From Pseudoalteromonas marina (lineage in GTDB: Bacteria > Pseudomonadota > Gammaproteobacteria > Enterobacterales > Alteromonadaceae), in the NCBI RefSeq assembly GCF_000238335.3, contig NZ_AHCB03000012.1, forward strand, positions 310,001-374,000: a DNA stretch of 64,000 nucleotides, written 5' to 3'. The translations under genes were made by a program, and so were the position numbers. Below the pieces are notes generated by a model. That model saw only the letters and a list, made by a program, of their open reading frames with translations, was not told the DNA's origin and ran no database searches. This document shows, one piece after another, positions 52,402 through 61,989 of this stretch. Positions within the stretch are counted from its first letter, which is position 1. The number at the start of each line of letters is the position of its first letter.

Positions 52402-53631
52402 TTAATCTAATTTTTTATTTTTTTCCGCTATCCATTGCGCCATGTATTGTGTGCTTCGCATTGTGTGATGTTTGAGCATTTGTCCGGTAAAGTTTTTTTC
52501 ACGATGCGCGATTAAATCGCTGCTTATTGCATCTATTTTATTAATGAGCGCCGCGCTTAATTTTACTTTGTCGTATACGGTGTTAAGTAGCGTATTGCCA
52601 GCTTGCTGGGCATGTGTAAAATCGGTTTCATTGGTATAAAGCTCAACGGCTGCATTTGCAAAGTCTTCGGTATTATTAGCCACTTTACCAGACCAAGGTA
52701 AATCGTTGTGCATGCCCTCTACACCAATACTAGTGGTAACGCTGGGGGTTTGCATTATCATGGCTTCAAGTAATTTACCTTTAATACCTGCGCCAAACCT
52801 AAGAGGGGCTAAACAGACGCGCGCACTTTGCATTACATCAAAGGCGTTATCGGCCCAACCTTTTATTAAAAACCCGGTTTTTGGGTTGTTAAGCGCAGTG
52901 GCTTTAGGTGGCGGGTAAGAGCCATAAATATGTAGTTCTGCTTTTGGTAATTGCTTGCGAATAAGCGGCCATATTTTTTGTAAGTAAAGTACTGCATCCC
53001 AGTTTGGCGCATGCCTAAAATTACCTATCGTCATAAAGTGCTGACGTTCATCAAAGCTTTTTGTGGTTTCGGGCAACGAGGTTAAATCGACCATAAACGG
53101 TAAATGGTGTAATAAGCTTGGTTCGACCTTAAATACGCTATTGAGTAATTCCATTTCGTAGCTTGAAATAATTAGGCTTAGGTCGCAACGCAAAATAGCC
53201 GCTATTTCGCGTTTTGCTATGTCTGAATGTAAATCGCTTGTTGTAAATTCACGCTCGCCTTTGTGCGCTTCATGGCGTGCGTTTCGCAGGCACTGTAAAT
53301 CTTCGGTATCGAGAATCTTAATGGCATTGGGGCAATGCTTATCAACGCGCCAACCAAATTGTTCTTCCATCATAAATCGGTCAAACATTACAATATCTGG
53401 GTTATAGCCTTTAACGTATTCGTCAAAGCTTGCACAATTAAGGGCAATGCTTTGGCTTGTTATACCAAAGTCGTCAAGGTTTACCATGTGCTCTGTGCGT
53501 TGAGCGGGAGTAGCAAACTCCACTTGCCAGTTTTGTGCTGTAAATGCGTTCAATAATGACATCATGTGCGTACCCGCAGCGGATGAGTTGGGCTCTGGCC
53601 ATACGTAGCCAATTACCAGCACTTTTTTCAT
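52402..53631 (-). CDS. GT-B glycosyltransferase (family 4-like)
   Basis: A 409-residue GT-B protein. The N-terminal Rossmann half starts VLVIGYVWPEPNSSAAGTHM. The C-terminal nucleotide-sugar half has MTIGNFRHAPNWDAVLYLQK near 205, HIYGSYPP near 243 and LAPLRFGAGIKGKLLEAM near 287, holding the E-x7-E-like donor region. The ATG overlaps the stop of a LacI regulator gene (ATGA), so the two are translated together. No capsule or LPS cluster is adjacent. The acceptor is unknown. Confidence 0.82.
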   Translation of the reverse strand: MKKVLVIGYVWPEPNSSAAGTHMMSLLNAFTAQNWQVEFATPAQRTEHMVNLDDFGITSQSIALNCASFDEYVKGYNPDIVMFDRFMMEEQFGWRVDKHCPNAIKILDTEDLQCLRNARHEAHKGEREFTTSDLHSDIAKREIAAILRCDLSLIISSYEMELLNSVFKVEPSLLHHLPFMVDLTSLPETTKSFDERQHFMTIGNFRHAPNWDAVLYLQKIWPLIRKQLPKAELHIYGSYPPPKATALNNPKTGFLIKGWADNAFDVMQSARVCLAPLRFGAGIKGKLLEAMIMQTPSVTTSIGVEGMHNDLPWSGKVANNTEDFANAAVELYTNETDFTHAQQAGNTLLNTVYDKVKLSAALINKIDAISSDLIAHREKNFTGQMLKHHTMRSTQYMAQWIAEKNKKLD

Positions 53632-54632
53632 TGGCTAGACTCTTTAATTTGTAAGTTAACATTTACCAGTGTTTTAACCGGTGGGGCTGTATTTTGTAAT
53701 AGTTCTTGTAATACTAAAAGGCAACGTTTTGCGATTTCATGCGTGCTGATTGCAACACTCGTTAATGTATCGTCAAGTAAGGCGCTATTTTTAACTTGCT
53801 GACAGCTTACTACTTTAATGCGTTGATTAGCTGCTAAGCCTAATGTGTTAATGCTTGCTAGCACGCCGTGGGCGATAATGTCATTCGCACACACAATGGC
53901 GTTAATAGCAGGGTTGCTTTTGTAAGCCTGTGCAAAAGCATTTTTGGCACTAAGTGCTGAGCTTTCATCACATTCGATTGCGTTTAGTGGCGATATACTG
54001 TGTTGGGCACATGCGGTATTAAAGCCATGTTGAAGTGTTAAGCAGCTGCTTAATTGTAAATTGCTGCCTATAAACGCAATGTTTGTAACCCCTTGAGAAA
54101 GTAAATGCATGCTAACTATATGGCTAGCTTTTTTGTAGTCAGGTAACACACAAGGTGCATTACTAAATGCAAGCTCTTGCATTAACGTAACAACGCTATG
54201 CTTAGAACTTAATGTGTCTAACCATTGGGTGCATGTATTAGTCACAGGGCAAATTATAAATCCGGCGGCGTTGTATTCTTTTAGTTTATTAATTGCCTGT
54301 GTTTGCTGCTCAACGTTATTGTTACTGCTAACAATAACGGCCTGAAAACCTTCATTGTTTAATATTAGCTCAAGCTCGGTGGCCAACTGTGCCATAACAG
54401 GGTCAGTTAAATCATTTATAACCACAGCGATTAAATTAGAGCGCTTTGAGCGCATAGCTGCGGCATCGCGATTATAAACGTAGCCTAACTCATCAATTGC
54501 TTTTAATACTTTTTGTTTGCTTTTATTACTGACTTTTTTACTTTGAGTCAGCACCAAAGACACCGTTGATTTAGACACACCTGCAAGGTCGGCAACATCA
54601 AAAATTGTGACAGATTTAGCTTTGTTATGCAT
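53628..54632 (-). CDS. LacI-family regulator coupled to a glycosyltransferase
   Basis: A 334-residue LacI/GalR-type regulator. The helix-turn-helix is DVADLAGVSKSTVSLVLTQS (residues 12-31). The effector domain runs from about residue 65 with NLIAVVINDLTDPVMAQLA. It is divergent from an S9 peptidase gene and coupled to the glycosyltransferase by a 4-bp overlap. In the divergent promoter region AAAACGCGTTA (54660-54670) and AAAACGTGTTTA (near 54744-54755) are related CG-centred sequences that could be its operators. Confidence 0.83.
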   Translation of the reverse strand: MHNKAKSVTIFDVADLAGVSKSTVSLVLTQSKKVSNKSKQKVLKAIDELGYVYNRDAAAMRSKRSNLIAVVINDLTDPVMAQLATELELILNNEGFQAVIVSSNNNVEQQTQAINKLKEYNAAGFIICPVTNTCTQWLDTLSSKHSVVTLMQELAFSNAPCVLPDYKKASHIVSMHLLSQGVTNIAFIGSNLQLSSCLTLQHGFNTACAQHSISPLNAIECDESSALSAKNAFAQAYKSNPAINAIVCANDIIAHGVLASINTLGLAANQRIKVVSCQQVKNSALLDDTLTSVAISTHEIAKRCLLVLQELLQNTAPPVKTLVNVNLQIKESSQ

Positions 54633-54796
54633 AGTTGTGTTTGTCGCAGTGATAAATTAAAAACGCGTTAGTGTAGCTTAAACTGGGCTGTTAAGTCATC
54701 TTTTGCCATGTGTTGAGCCACCTTAATGCTTTATGAACAAAGCAAAACGTGTTTATATACACTTAATTGTGTAAAAAATAACAAAAGGATAAAAAC

Positions 54797-57259
54797 ATGA
54801 ACGCTTTTAGGCTGTTAGTTGCCTTTATTTGTTGTGTTGTATTACTACCATTTAGTCATGCAGAGCAGGGCTACCAAACTCCTTCGCCTGATTTAGCGGC
54901 AGTGGTAGATGCTAAATTGGCGCCCACAAGTTACTTATCAAGTGATGGTCAGTGGCTTGCGCTATTTGAACGCAGGCGTGTTGTATCGCTTGATGAGCTT
55001 GCAATTGAAGAGTTAAAGCTTGCGGGGATTAAACTAAACCCGGCTAATTTTTCACGCACACGGGTGCGCGCAAATTTTAGTGCTGTAGAACTTAAACATG
55101 TGCAAAGTGGCACTGTTATTAATATTAATAACTTACCAAATGGTATTATTCGCTCGCCTAAGTGGTCTTCTAATAGCAAATACTTAGCGTTTATTGTTGA
55201 ACAAACAAACGAAGCAAATTTATGGCTTTATAGTGTTGAAAGTAAACAAGCAAAAATGCTATCGAGTGCTGCGTTAAATTCAGTTTTAACGGCATCGCCA
55301 TACCAATGGTTACCAGACAGCACAGCCATTATTGCAAACCTTGCTGTAAATGTTGGTAAACCACGGCTAGAAAACAACAGTCAAAATGTTGTGCCAGTTA
55401 TTCAGCAAAGCACTGGCGAAAAAGCCCCTGCACGCACGTATCAAAATTTATTAACGAGCCCATTTGATGAAGCTCAATTTAAGTTTTTTGGTCAAGGCCA
55501 GTTGGCTTACATTACTCTTGATGGAAAAGCTCAAGCTATTGGCAGTCCTGCACTTTTTAAATCGTTTTCGGTGTCGCCCGACTCGACTAATATTTTGGTG
55601 GCGGGAATTAACGAGCCGTTTTCGTATCAAGTGCCTTACAGCCGCTTTGCGACAACGTGGCAAATATGGGGTATGCGCGGTTTTGCATTAGCCGAGCTTG
55701 CTAAGCAACCTTTGGCCGATAATATTCCACAAGGTTACGACAGTGTGCGTACAGGAAGACGTAATTTTGAATGGCGAGCAGATCAGGGTGCTGAAGTTAT
55801 TTGGGCAGAAGCGCAAGATGGCGGCGACATGAAAACTGACGTGCCACACCATGATTACATTTATAGCTTACGTGCGCCGTTTAAACGCGAGCCAAAGTTA
55901 TTTGCAAAAGTAGAACGTCGTTATGCGGGTATGGAGTGGGCTAATAACGACATTGCTATGCTTAGCGATTGGCGCTTCAGCGACCGTCAATTACGCACGT
56001 ATGTAATACAGCCGCGTAATGCAGATAGTAACCGTGTGCTGTTTTCAGAGCGTAGTTATAACGATGCTTATAAAGACCCTGGTAATGCTATTTACGAGCG
56101 TAACGATTTAGGCGCTAACGTAATTAAAGTGGTTGGTGGGCGTTATATTTACCTGCGCGGCAATGGCGCGTCAGAACAAGGTAACATCCCGTTTTTAGAC
56201 AGGTACGATGTAAAAACAAATAGTAGCAAGCGTTTATGGCAATCTAAAGCGCCTTATTACGAGCGTGTAAGGGCGCTGCTTGATGACGAAGGCGAACGCT
56301 TTATTACTGTTCGTGAGTCTAAAACTGAGCAGCCTAACTTTTTTATTCGTGATTTAGATGACGATTCGTTAACCCAACTAACGCAATTTGAACACCCATA
56401 CCCTGCTTTTAAAGGTGTAACAAAAGACCAAGTGCGTTATACGCGCGACGACGGTGTTGAGCTTTCTGGCACATTATATTTACCACCAGGGTACGACAAA
56501 ACACAAGGCACTTTGCCTGTGCTTATGTGGGCTTACCCGCTTGAATACAAAGACAAAGCAGTAGCGTCGCAAGTTCGCGAGTCGCCTTACGAGTTTACGT
56601 ATATTGGTTACTGGGGCCCAATGCCGTACCTTGCCAAAGGTATTGCCGTGTTTGACGATCCTAAAATGCCGATTGTAGGTGTTGATGGTAGTGAGCCAAA
56701 TGATCACTTCAGAAAACAGCTGGTTTCTAGCGCCAAAGCAGCAGTAGATGTATTGGTTGAAAAGGGGGTTGCTGATAAAGACAAAATAGCCATAGCAGGG
56801 CACTCATACGGTGCATTTATGGTTGCTAACTTATTGGCGCATAGTGATTTATTTAAAACAGGTATTGCTCGAAGTGGTGCGTATAACCGTACGTTAACAC
56901 CGTTTGGTTTTCAGGGGGAAGAACGTGATTTTTGGCAGGCGCAAAGTGTATACGCTAATATGTCGCCGTTTTTTCACGCCGAAAAAATCAATGAGCCAAT
57001 GCTCATGATACACGGTAAAGAGGATCCTAATTCAGGCACTTTTCCAATGCAAAGTGAGCGAATGTATGCCGCGCTTAAAGGCTTAGGAAAAGATGCCCGT
57101 TTAGTTATGCTGCCTTACGAAGCTCATGGCTACCGCGCACGTAAAAGCTTATTACATGTATTGTGGGAGCAAGAGCAGTGGTTAGATAAGTATTTGTTAA
57201 ATGATACACCACAGCCAGTAGAGGTCGTTAGCGAGCCTGCTGTTAATACCCAGCAATAA
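54797..57259 (+). CDS. exported S9-family (glutamyl-endopeptidase-like) peptidase
   Basis: An 820-residue protein with a signal peptide (MNAFRLLVAFICCVVLLPFSHA). The propeller-type domain covers about residues 40-540. The hydrolase domain has AGHSYGAFMVANLL near residue 671 (nucleophile Ser), HGKEDPNSGT near 736 (Asp) and YEAHGYRAR near 776 (His). These motifs and the length fit the chloroplast glutamyl-endopeptidase-like branch of S9. AAAGGA precedes the ATG. It is divergent from the LacI gene and ends at a terminator. Confidence 0.85.
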   Translation: MNAFRLLVAFICCVVLLPFSHAEQGYQTPSPDLAAVVDAKLAPTSYLSSDGQWLALFERRRVVSLDELAIEELKLAGIKLNPANFSRTRVRANFSAVELKHVQSGTVININNLPNGIIRSPKWSSNSKYLAFIVEQTNEANLWLYSVESKQAKMLSSAALNSVLTASPYQWLPDSTAIIANLAVNVGKPRLENNSQNVVPVIQQSTGEKAPARTYQNLLTSPFDEAQFKFFGQGQLAYITLDGKAQAIGSPALFKSFSVSPDSTNILVAGINEPFSYQVPYSRFATTWQIWGMRGFALAELAKQPLADNIPQGYDSVRTGRRNFEWRADQGAEVIWAEAQDGGDMKTDVPHHDYIYSLRAPFKREPKLFAKVERRYAGMEWANNDIAMLSDWRFSDRQLRTYVIQPRNADSNRVLFSERSYNDAYKDPGNAIYERNDLGANVIKVVGGRYIYLRGNGASEQGNIPFLDRYDVKTNSSKRLWQSKAPYYERVRALLDDEGERFITVRESKTEQPNFFIRDLDDDSLTQLTQFEHPYPAFKGVTKDQVRYTRDDGVELSGTLYLPPGYDKTQGTLPVLMWAYPLEYKDKAVASQVRESPYEFTYIGYWGPMPYLAKGIAVFDDPKMPIVGVDGSEPNDHFRKQLVSSAKAAVDVLVEKGVADKDKIAIAGHSYGAFMVANLLAHSDLFKTGIARSGAYNRTLTPFGFQGEERDFWQAQSVYANMSPFFHAEKINEPMLMIHGKEDPNSGTFPMQSERMYAALKGLGKDARLVMLPYEAHGYRARKSLLHVLWEQEQWLDKYLLNDTPQPVEVVSEPAVNTQQ

Positions 57260-57282
57260 CAATACACATAGGCAAGCAACAG

Positions 57283-57307
57283 CGCGGCTACTTATAGCCG
57301 CGTTTTT
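57283..57307 (+). terminator. intrinsic terminator after the S9 peptidase
   Basis: CGCGGCTA pairs with TAGCCGCG around CTTA, followed by five T residues. It separates the peptidase from the LysE-family gene. Confidence 0.88.
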
Positions 57308-57330
57308 GTTATGAATACGAGAGTAAATTA

Positions 57331-57948
57331 ATGATTGATTCAGCAGCACTGGCAGTTTTTATTCCTACCTTCTTTTTTGTATCTATCACACCGGGTATGT
57401 GTATGACCCTTGCCATGACATTAGGTATGAGCATCGGTGTGCGCCGCACCTTGTGGATGATGATAGGTGAGTTATTGGGAGTTGCTAGTGTAGCTATTGC
57501 GGCGGTACTTGGGGTTGCAAGTGTCATGCTAAATTATCCTGATGCGTTCGCTATTTTAAAATGGGTCGGTGGTGCCTACTTAATTTATATAGGTATAAAT
57601 ATGTGGCGCGCCAAAGGTAAAATGTCGGTTAATACACATAGCCCAAGTGATGTAAGTAGGCAGTCGCTTTTTACGCAAGGGTTTATTACCGCTGTTGCTA
57701 ACCCAAAAGGGTGGGCGTTTATGATTTCACTATTGCCGCCGTTTATTAATGTTGACCAGGCTGTTGCGCCACAGTTATTTATTTTACTTAGCGTAATTAT
57801 GATAACCGAATTTGTAAGTATGTTAGCGTATGCAACAGGTGGTAAAAGCCTTCGCTTGTTTTTAGCCCGAGGCGATAATATTAAATGGATGAACCGAATT
57901 GCAGGCAGTTTAATGATGCTTGTAGGTGTTTGGTTAGCCTTAGATTAA
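57331..57948 (+). CDS. LysE-family amino-acid exporter
   Basis: A 205-residue inner-membrane protein with about six helices and the LysE/RhtB start pattern PTFFFVSITPGMCMTLAMTLGMSIGVRR. Later helices include WVGGAYLIYIGINMWRAKG, shortened in sense to the family's GAxYLxxxGxxxxR-type turn. Relatives export lysine, threonine or homoserine lactones. It has its own transcript, with terminators on both sides. Confidence 0.85.
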   Translation: MIDSAALAVFIPTFFFVSITPGMCMTLAMTLGMSIGVRRTLWMMIGELLGVASVAIAAVLGVASVMLNYPDAFAILKWVGGAYLIYIGINMWRAKGKMSVNTHSPSDVSRQSLFTQGFITAVANPKGWAFMISLLPPFINVDQAVAPQLFILLSVIMITEFVSMLAYATGGKSLRLFLARGDNIKWMNRIAGSLMMLVGVWLALD

Positions 57949-57979
57949 TAATAAAGAGCCCGTGGCTCTTTATTATTTT
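57947..57979. terminator. bidirectional intrinsic terminator
   Basis: AATAATAAAGAGCC pairs perfectly with GGCTCTTTATTATT around CGT. It overlaps the LysE-family stop and lies between convergent genes. Confidence 0.85.
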
Positions 57980-58000
57980 GTGCATAACGACTATTAATTT

Positions 58001-60583
58001 TTAATTAGAACCTGCGTGATTTGACTGCGCTTTTAAAAATGGTGCCGTTTTACTTTTTTGTGATTCAGCGACCCTTTCAGGTTTTCCTTGTGCAACTATT
58101 ACCCCGCCTTCGTCGCCAGCTCCTGGGCCAATATCAATAACCCAATCACTGTTACTGGCTACTTGCATATCGTGCTCAACCATAATGACGGTGTTGCCAG
58201 CATCAACTAAGCCATTTAACTGCGCCATTAGCATGGCTACATCTTTTGGGTGTAGGCCTGTGGTTGGCTCATCTAAAATATAAAGCGTATCGCCACGCTG
58301 TGTACGTTGTAGTTCAGTGGCAAGTTTAATACGTTGTGCCTCGCCGCCCGAAAGTTCAGTAGCAGGTTGCCCTAAACGTAAATAGCCAAGGCCCACTTGT
58401 AAAAGCGCATTGAGCGCGCGCAAAATAGCGGGTTCATCGGTAAAAAATGTATGCGCTGACTCAACGGTTAAATTAAGCACATCGGCAATGGTTTTCTCTT
58501 TGTAGGTAATATCGAGTGTTTTTTGGTTATAGCGTTTGCCATTACACACAGGGCAAGGTGAATACACGCTGGGTAAAAATAACAGCTCTACGCTTACAAA
58601 GCCTACGCCTTCGCAGTTTTCGCAGCGGCCTTTTTTAACATTAAACGAAAAGCGACCGGCATCGTATTTTCGCTTTTTTGCCTCAGTGGTGTTTGCAAAC
58701 AGTTTACGTACTTGATCGAATAAGCCCGTGTACGTTGCAAGGTTTGAGCGAGGTGTGCGGCCAATGGCTTTTTGATCAACCGTAATTAGGCGCTTTATGT
58801 ACTCAATGCCCAGAGTTATTTGCCCGCCGGTTGCTACGTTGAGCTCTTGCTCGAGTAACTCTGCTTCGTCGGTTGGCATTTGTGGCTGCGATTTTTGCCC
58901 AAGTGCATCGTAAACCAGGTCAACAAGTGCTTGGCTAACTAAGCTTGATTTACCTGAGCCAGATACCCCTGTAACACTTGTAATAACCCCAAGCGGAAAT
59001 TCTACATTAAGCTTTTGTAAGTTATTACGTTCAACATTTTTAAGCGCTAGCCACGCTTTAGGTTGGCGCTGCTTGTTTTGTATGGGTGCCTGCTGGGTTT
59101 GGTTATTTTTAAATAAATACTGGCTAGTGTGTGAGCTACTAATTTGCTTTAAGCCTTCAACGGGGCCGCTATAAACTATGTTACCGCCATGGGAGCCCGC
59201 ATTTGGCCCAACATCGACTACCCAATCGGCATGTCGAATAACACTTACGTCGTGCTCAACCACAAATACAGAGTTACCAGCAGCTATTAGTTCATCTAAT
59301 GCGCTTAAAAGTGCTTGTGTATCGGCAGGGTGTAAACCTGCCGAAGGTTCATCTAACACATACACAACACCAAATAATTTTGAGCGAAGTTGCGTTGCTA
59401 GCCGCAAACGTTGTAACTCCCCTGGCGATAGCGATGGGGTGGTACGATCAAGTGATAAATACCCTAGGCCAAGTTTAGTTAATGATTCTATACGTTTAAT
59501 AATATCACTTGTAATACGCTTAGCGACGATGGCTTTTTCTGGGTGTGTAGCGTTACTTTTAGCAGGTGGATTAGCGGCAAATCTTAATTTATCTGCAAGT
59601 TCGTTCAATGTTAACTGCGAAATTTCGCCTATATCAAGGCCTGCGACTTTAACCGATAACGACTCTTTTTTAAGCTTTTTACCTTTACAGCTTTGGCATG
59701 GGGATATTTGCATAAACTGCGACACTCGTTTTTTAATACGAGGACTTTGTGTTGTAGCAAAAGATTTAAGAACAAAGCGCTTAGCACTGGTAAAAGTACC
59801 TTTATAGCGAGGTTTTTCGCCATTTTTAATGGCGTTTTTAACCTCTAAAATAGTGTAGTCTGGATAAACAGGCACAGTGGGGGTGTCGTCTGAAAATAAA
59901 ATCCAATCGCGTGCTTTTTGCGGTAACTCATACCATGGTATGTCGATGTCGTAACCAAGTGATACCAGTATGCGGCTTAAGTTTTTACCTTGCCATGCTG
60001 GTGGCCAAGCTTCTATTGCGCCTTCGCGTATCGTTTTTGTATTGTCGGGCACAAGTAGTTGTTCGGTTACCTCAAAAGTGCGTCCAATGCCCGAACATTG
60101 TGGGCATGCACCTTCGGGGGTATTTGGAGAAAACGCATCGGCATACAAAATGCTCTGCCCTTTAGGGTATTCTCCAGCGCGTGAGTAAAGCATTCGCAGC
60201 GCGTTAGAAATAGTGGTTACGCTGCCAACCGATGAACGAACAGAAGGCGCACCGCGCTGTTGCTGCATTGCTACTGCTGGTGGCAGCCCTTCAATTGAAT
60301 CTACGTCGGGTTCGTCAACCTGATCGATTAACCTGCGTGCATAGGGCGACACCGAATCAAGGTAACGATGCTGCGATTCAGCAAATAATGTTCCAAAGGC
60401 GAGCGATGATTTACCCGAGCCCGATATACCAGTAAACACTACAAGCGAATTACGGGGCAGGTTTACATCCACATTTTTTAAGTTATGAACACGTGCGCCT
60501 CTTACTTGAATGCTGTGCTCAGTGTTTAATAAAGCCAATTGCGAATGTTCAATCGCGCCTGAACTGTTAAATGTGGTTGCCAT
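58001..60583 (-). CDS. UvrA paralogue (UvrA2/DrrC-like ABC ATPase)
   Basis: An 860-residue twin-ABC protein. The first Walker A is GISGSGKSSLAFGTLF (near residue 54) and the second GVSGSGKSSLVSQAL (near 538), with signatures LSPGELQRLRLA and LSGGEAQRIKLA. Zinc-binding Cys pairs are CPQC (near 161), CQSC (near 298), CENC (near 656) and CPVC (near 681). Canonical UvrA has about 940 residues with a UvrB-binding domain; this one is shorter. Such paralogues act in damage tolerance or drug resistance. No SOS box was seen upstream. Confidence 0.85.
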   Translation of the reverse strand: MATTFNSSGAIEHSQLALLNTEHSIQVRGARVHNLKNVDVNLPRNSLVVFTGISGSGKSSLAFGTLFAESQHRYLDSVSPYARRLIDQVDEPDVDSIEGLPPAVAMQQQRGAPSVRSSVGSVTTISNALRMLYSRAGEYPKGQSILYADAFSPNTPEGACPQCSGIGRTFEVTEQLLVPDNTKTIREGAIEAWPPAWQGKNLSRILVSLGYDIDIPWYELPQKARDWILFSDDTPTVPVYPDYTILEVKNAIKNGEKPRYKGTFTSAKRFVLKSFATTQSPRIKKRVSQFMQISPCQSCKGKKLKKESLSVKVAGLDIGEISQLTLNELADKLRFAANPPAKSNATHPEKAIVAKRITSDIIKRIESLTKLGLGYLSLDRTTPSLSPGELQRLRLATQLRSKLFGVVYVLDEPSAGLHPADTQALLSALDELIAAGNSVFVVEHDVSVIRHADWVVDVGPNAGSHGGNIVYSGPVEGLKQISSSHTSQYLFKNNQTQQAPIQNKQRQPKAWLALKNVERNNLQKLNVEFPLGVITSVTGVSGSGKSSLVSQALVDLVYDALGQKSQPQMPTDEAELLEQELNVATGGQITLGIEYIKRLITVDQKAIGRTPRSNLATYTGLFDQVRKLFANTTEAKKRKYDAGRFSFNVKKGRCENCEGVGFVSVELLFLPSVYSPCPVCNGKRYNQKTLDITYKEKTIADVLNLTVESAHTFFTDEPAILRALNALLQVGLGYLRLGQPATELSGGEAQRIKLATELQRTQRGDTLYILDEPTTGLHPKDVAMLMAQLNGLVDAGNTVIMVEHDMQVASNSDWVIDIGPGAGDEGGVIVAQGKPERVAESQKSKTAPFLKAQSNHAGSN

Positions 60584-60778
60584 GTAATTTTCTCCGTTTA
60601 ATCGCCATGTTTATTAGGTGAAATTAAAGCTTAGGTTACACAAGCAACGCTGAATGAGCGCTTAGTGAGCATTATTGAATTTGTTGTGTATGTTTACATA
60701 ATAGGTAAATGCTGAGAGTATGCTTAACTATGTAGACTATACAAACGTCAATAAGTACGCTTGAAGGAGGTTATTAAT

Positions 60779-61183
60779 ATGATTAAAGCATGGATTTTAA
60801 TGTTGGTTATACTGTCGTCTTCGGTATTGGCAAATACTGAGAACGTAATTAACGTAGACAGAGCCATACCTAATAGCTTGCATTTAGCATTTCCAAACGA
60901 TGCTAACATCACGCCTAAAAAAGGCGACTTCAATGTTTTAAATTACATATTAATGAGTAATAACGAGGGTGAACGCTGGGCGGTAATAACACTCACTAAT
61001 TTATCGACGGGCAATCGTGAGCTTAACGAAGACCACTTACTGGCTTTATTCGCTGATGGAACGCGACTACCTCCTCAACCTTTTAAATTAAGTTTTAAGG
61101 GTAACGAAACGCAGTCGGTAACTGTCTCGTTTGCTGAATATAAATTTCCTATTTTAAGTGTTTACTCAAGTAATGATCAGTAG
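60779..61183 (+). CDS. small exported protein of unknown function
   Basis: The ATG at 60779 has a near-perfect AAGGAGG 8 nt upstream. It gives a 134-residue product with a signal peptide (MIKAWILMLVILSSSVLA). The mature part has an immunoglobulin-like strand pattern (WAVITLTNLSTGNRELNEDHLLALFADG, given here only by its WAVITLTNLS and LLALFADG strands) and no Cys. The strong ribosome-binding site suggests high expression. It is convergent with the LytTR pair. Function not recognised. Confidence 0.68.
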   Translation: MIKAWILMLVILSSSVLANTENVINVDRAIPNSLHLAFPNDANITPKKGDFNVLNYILMSNNEGERWAVITLTNLSTGNRELNEDHLLALFADGTRLPPQPFKLSFKGNETQSVTVSFAEYKFPILSVYSSNDQ

Positions 61184-61200
61184 CTAACTTTAAAATAAGC

Positions 61201-61989
61201 CTAAATATGCAGTAATTGTTTTAGCTTATCGGCACCGGCTCTGCTGGTGCTTAGCTCCGATTTTACATCGTCGTTTACAATCACCATCAATTTGCCGTTA
61301 AACCAGCGCTGTATTTCTTTTATATGGTCAATATTAACCAAATAACTGCGATGAATACGCACAAAATTGTGCGTGGCTAGGGCGTGTTCAAGCTGATCGA
61401 GCGTGTCGCTCAAATGATTAAACGTTTCTCCATTCCACGCTAAGCTATTTCCTTGCTCTGATTTAATAAATTTAATATCGCTTGGGGAAAGTAAAAATAT
61501 GCGCTCGCCACTTTTACTAACCAGTTTGTTTAATGAACTTTCGGTAAGTGTAAAAGCGGGTTCACCTGCGCAGCTAGTTACATGAGTATGCGCTCGTTGT
61601 TGCTCTAATTGCTGCTGTGCTTTGGCTAACGCTTTTTTTAATCGTGCAATTGGAAAAGGTTTGAGTAAATAGTCAGTTGAGGCGTGCTCAAATGCTTCAA
61701 TCGCAAATTGGTCATACGCGGTTGTGTAAATAATAATGGGTTGGTAGTTAAGTAAATCAATAAGTTCAAGGCCATTAATTTCAGGCATTTGAATATCAAG
61801 CAATACCACATCAGGAGTTAGCTCATTAATTAATGCAATGGCCTCTTTGCCATTTGTGGCTATGCCTACCACGTCAACATGCTCCATTAAACTTAATTGA
61901 TGGCTTAACTTTTCGCGAGCAGGAAGCTCGTCATCGGCAAACAGTATGCGCATTTTAGTCGTTTTATTTGGCAGGTTTATATTGTTCAT
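61201..61989 (-). CDS. LytTR-family response regulator
   Basis: A 262-residue regulator. The receiver domain (residues 13-130) has the acidic pair Asp19-Asp20, the phosphoacceptor Asp65 in VVLLDIQMPE and Thr/Lys switch residues (YTTAYDQF, LLKPF). The LytTR DNA-binding domain (about 155-260) has KFIKSEQGNSLAWN and FVRIHRSYLVNIDHIKEIQR. The start overlaps the kinase stop by 4 bp (ATGA), so the pair is translated together. Direct targets cannot be read. Confidence 0.9.
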   Translation of the reverse strand: MNNINLPNKTTKMRILFADDELPAREKLSHQLSLMEHVDVVGIATNGKEAIALINELTPDVVLLDIQMPEINGLELIDLLNYQPIIIYTTAYDQFAIEAFEHASTDYLLKPFPIARLKKALAKAQQQLEQQRAHTHVTSCAGEPAFTLTESSLNKLVSKSGERIFLLSPSDIKFIKSEQGNSLAWNGETFNHLSDTLDQLEHALATHNFVRIHRSYLVNIDHIKEIQRWFNGKLMVIVNDDVKSELSTSRAGADKLKQLLHI

